Below, piece after piece: positions 5,840 to 5,901 of a stretch of 5,901 nt of DNA (positions are counted from its first letter, which is position 1; every line of letters starts with the position of its first letter). The position numbers and the translations under genes were made by a program. The notes under the pieces were generated by a model, which was not told the DNA's origin, ran no database searches, and was given only the letters and a program-made list of their open reading frames with translations. This DNA is from Pseudomonadota bacterium (GTDB lineage: Bacteria; Pseudomonadota; Alphaproteobacteria; Rhodospirillales; Magnetospirillaceae): assembly GCA_023437865.1 (NCBI GenBank), contig JAEZFE010000377.1:1-5901 (forward strand), written 5' to 3'.

Positions 5840-5901
5840 ATGGCTCTGAAGATTCGTCTCGCCCGTGGCGGCGCCAAGAAGCGTCCGTTCTACCGCATCG
5901 T
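5840..5901 (+). CDS. rpsP: 30S ribosomal protein S16, N-terminal 20 residues (cut by right edge)
   Basis: The ATG at 5840 begins MALKIRLARGGAKKRPFYRI, the highly conserved N-terminus of S16, a small basic protein that binds 16S rRNA and is needed for assembly of the 30S subunit. The reading frame runs off the window after 20 codons and two bases; S16 is usually about 80-100 residues or somewhat longer in alphaproteobacteria. A strong purine-rich ribosome site (GAGGGAAG, 5827-5834) precedes the start. It follows ffh on the same strand, as in the common ffh-rpsP-rimM-trmD-rplS order, so rimM is the expected next gene. I see no convincing separate promoter in the 44-base gap, so it is probably co-transcribed with ffh, subject to the hairpin at the ffh stop. 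Confidence 0.97.
   Translation, partial: MALKIRLARGGAKKRPFYRI

Noticed and set aside
1..5901. Mobile elements, CRISPR arrays, tRNA or rRNA genes, toxin-antitoxin pairs
   Set aside because: I found no transposase or integrase motifs, no regularly spaced direct repeats, no tRNA-like cloverleaf with a TTCGANNC arm, and no small paired genes.

Overview
The window looks like a chromosomal segment of a GC-rich alphaproteobacterium. Magnetospirillum or a relative in the Rhodospirillales is my best guess. The reasons are the strongly GC-biased codon use, the alphaproteobacterial style of Ffh (a TRVDGDSRGG motif), the ffh-rpsP order, and the large PAS-GGDEF-EAL signalling protein. The genus is a recognition-based guess, not something the sequence proves.

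Layout from left to right. Three genes lie on the minus strand: a gene cut by the left edge (1-394) encoding an unrecognised protein with a possible ribbon-helix-helix-like N-terminus; a three-PAS, degenerate-GGDEF, intact-EAL protein (535-3102), predicted to be a cytoplasmic cyclic-di-GMP phosphodiesterase; and a UDP-glucuronate decarboxylase (UDP-xylose synthase, 3218-4165). After a 262-base divergent intergenic region, two genes lie on the plus strand: ffh (4428-5795), the GTPase of the signal recognition particle, and the first 20 codons of rpsP (5840 to the right edge), ribosomal protein S16. ffh-rpsP is the start of the widely conserved ffh-rpsP-rimM-trmD-rplS housekeeping cluster.

No gap exceeds 300 bases, but each holds structure. 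The 395-534 gap holds a long interrupted inverted repeat with an inner hairpin. The 3103-3217 gap holds a good sigma70-type promoter whose -10 overlaps a 15-bp palindrome. The 4166-4427 gap holds a candidate minus-strand promoter for uxs with a C7/G6 tract as its spacer, a good candidate promoter for ffh, and a terminator-like hairpin in the ffh leader. A second terminator-like hairpin overlaps the ffh stop codon.

Functionally, uxs makes UDP-xylose for surface glycans, and the EAL protein probably lowers cyclic-di-GMP, a common controller of exopolysaccharide and motility. That the two are neighbours is suggestive, but they appear to have separate promoters. ffh and rpsP serve protein targeting and translation. 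I see no phage, transposon, CRISPR, defence or toxin-antitoxin module, and no clear evidence of a previously undescribed multi-gene system. The points worth checking are regulatory or concern single proteins.
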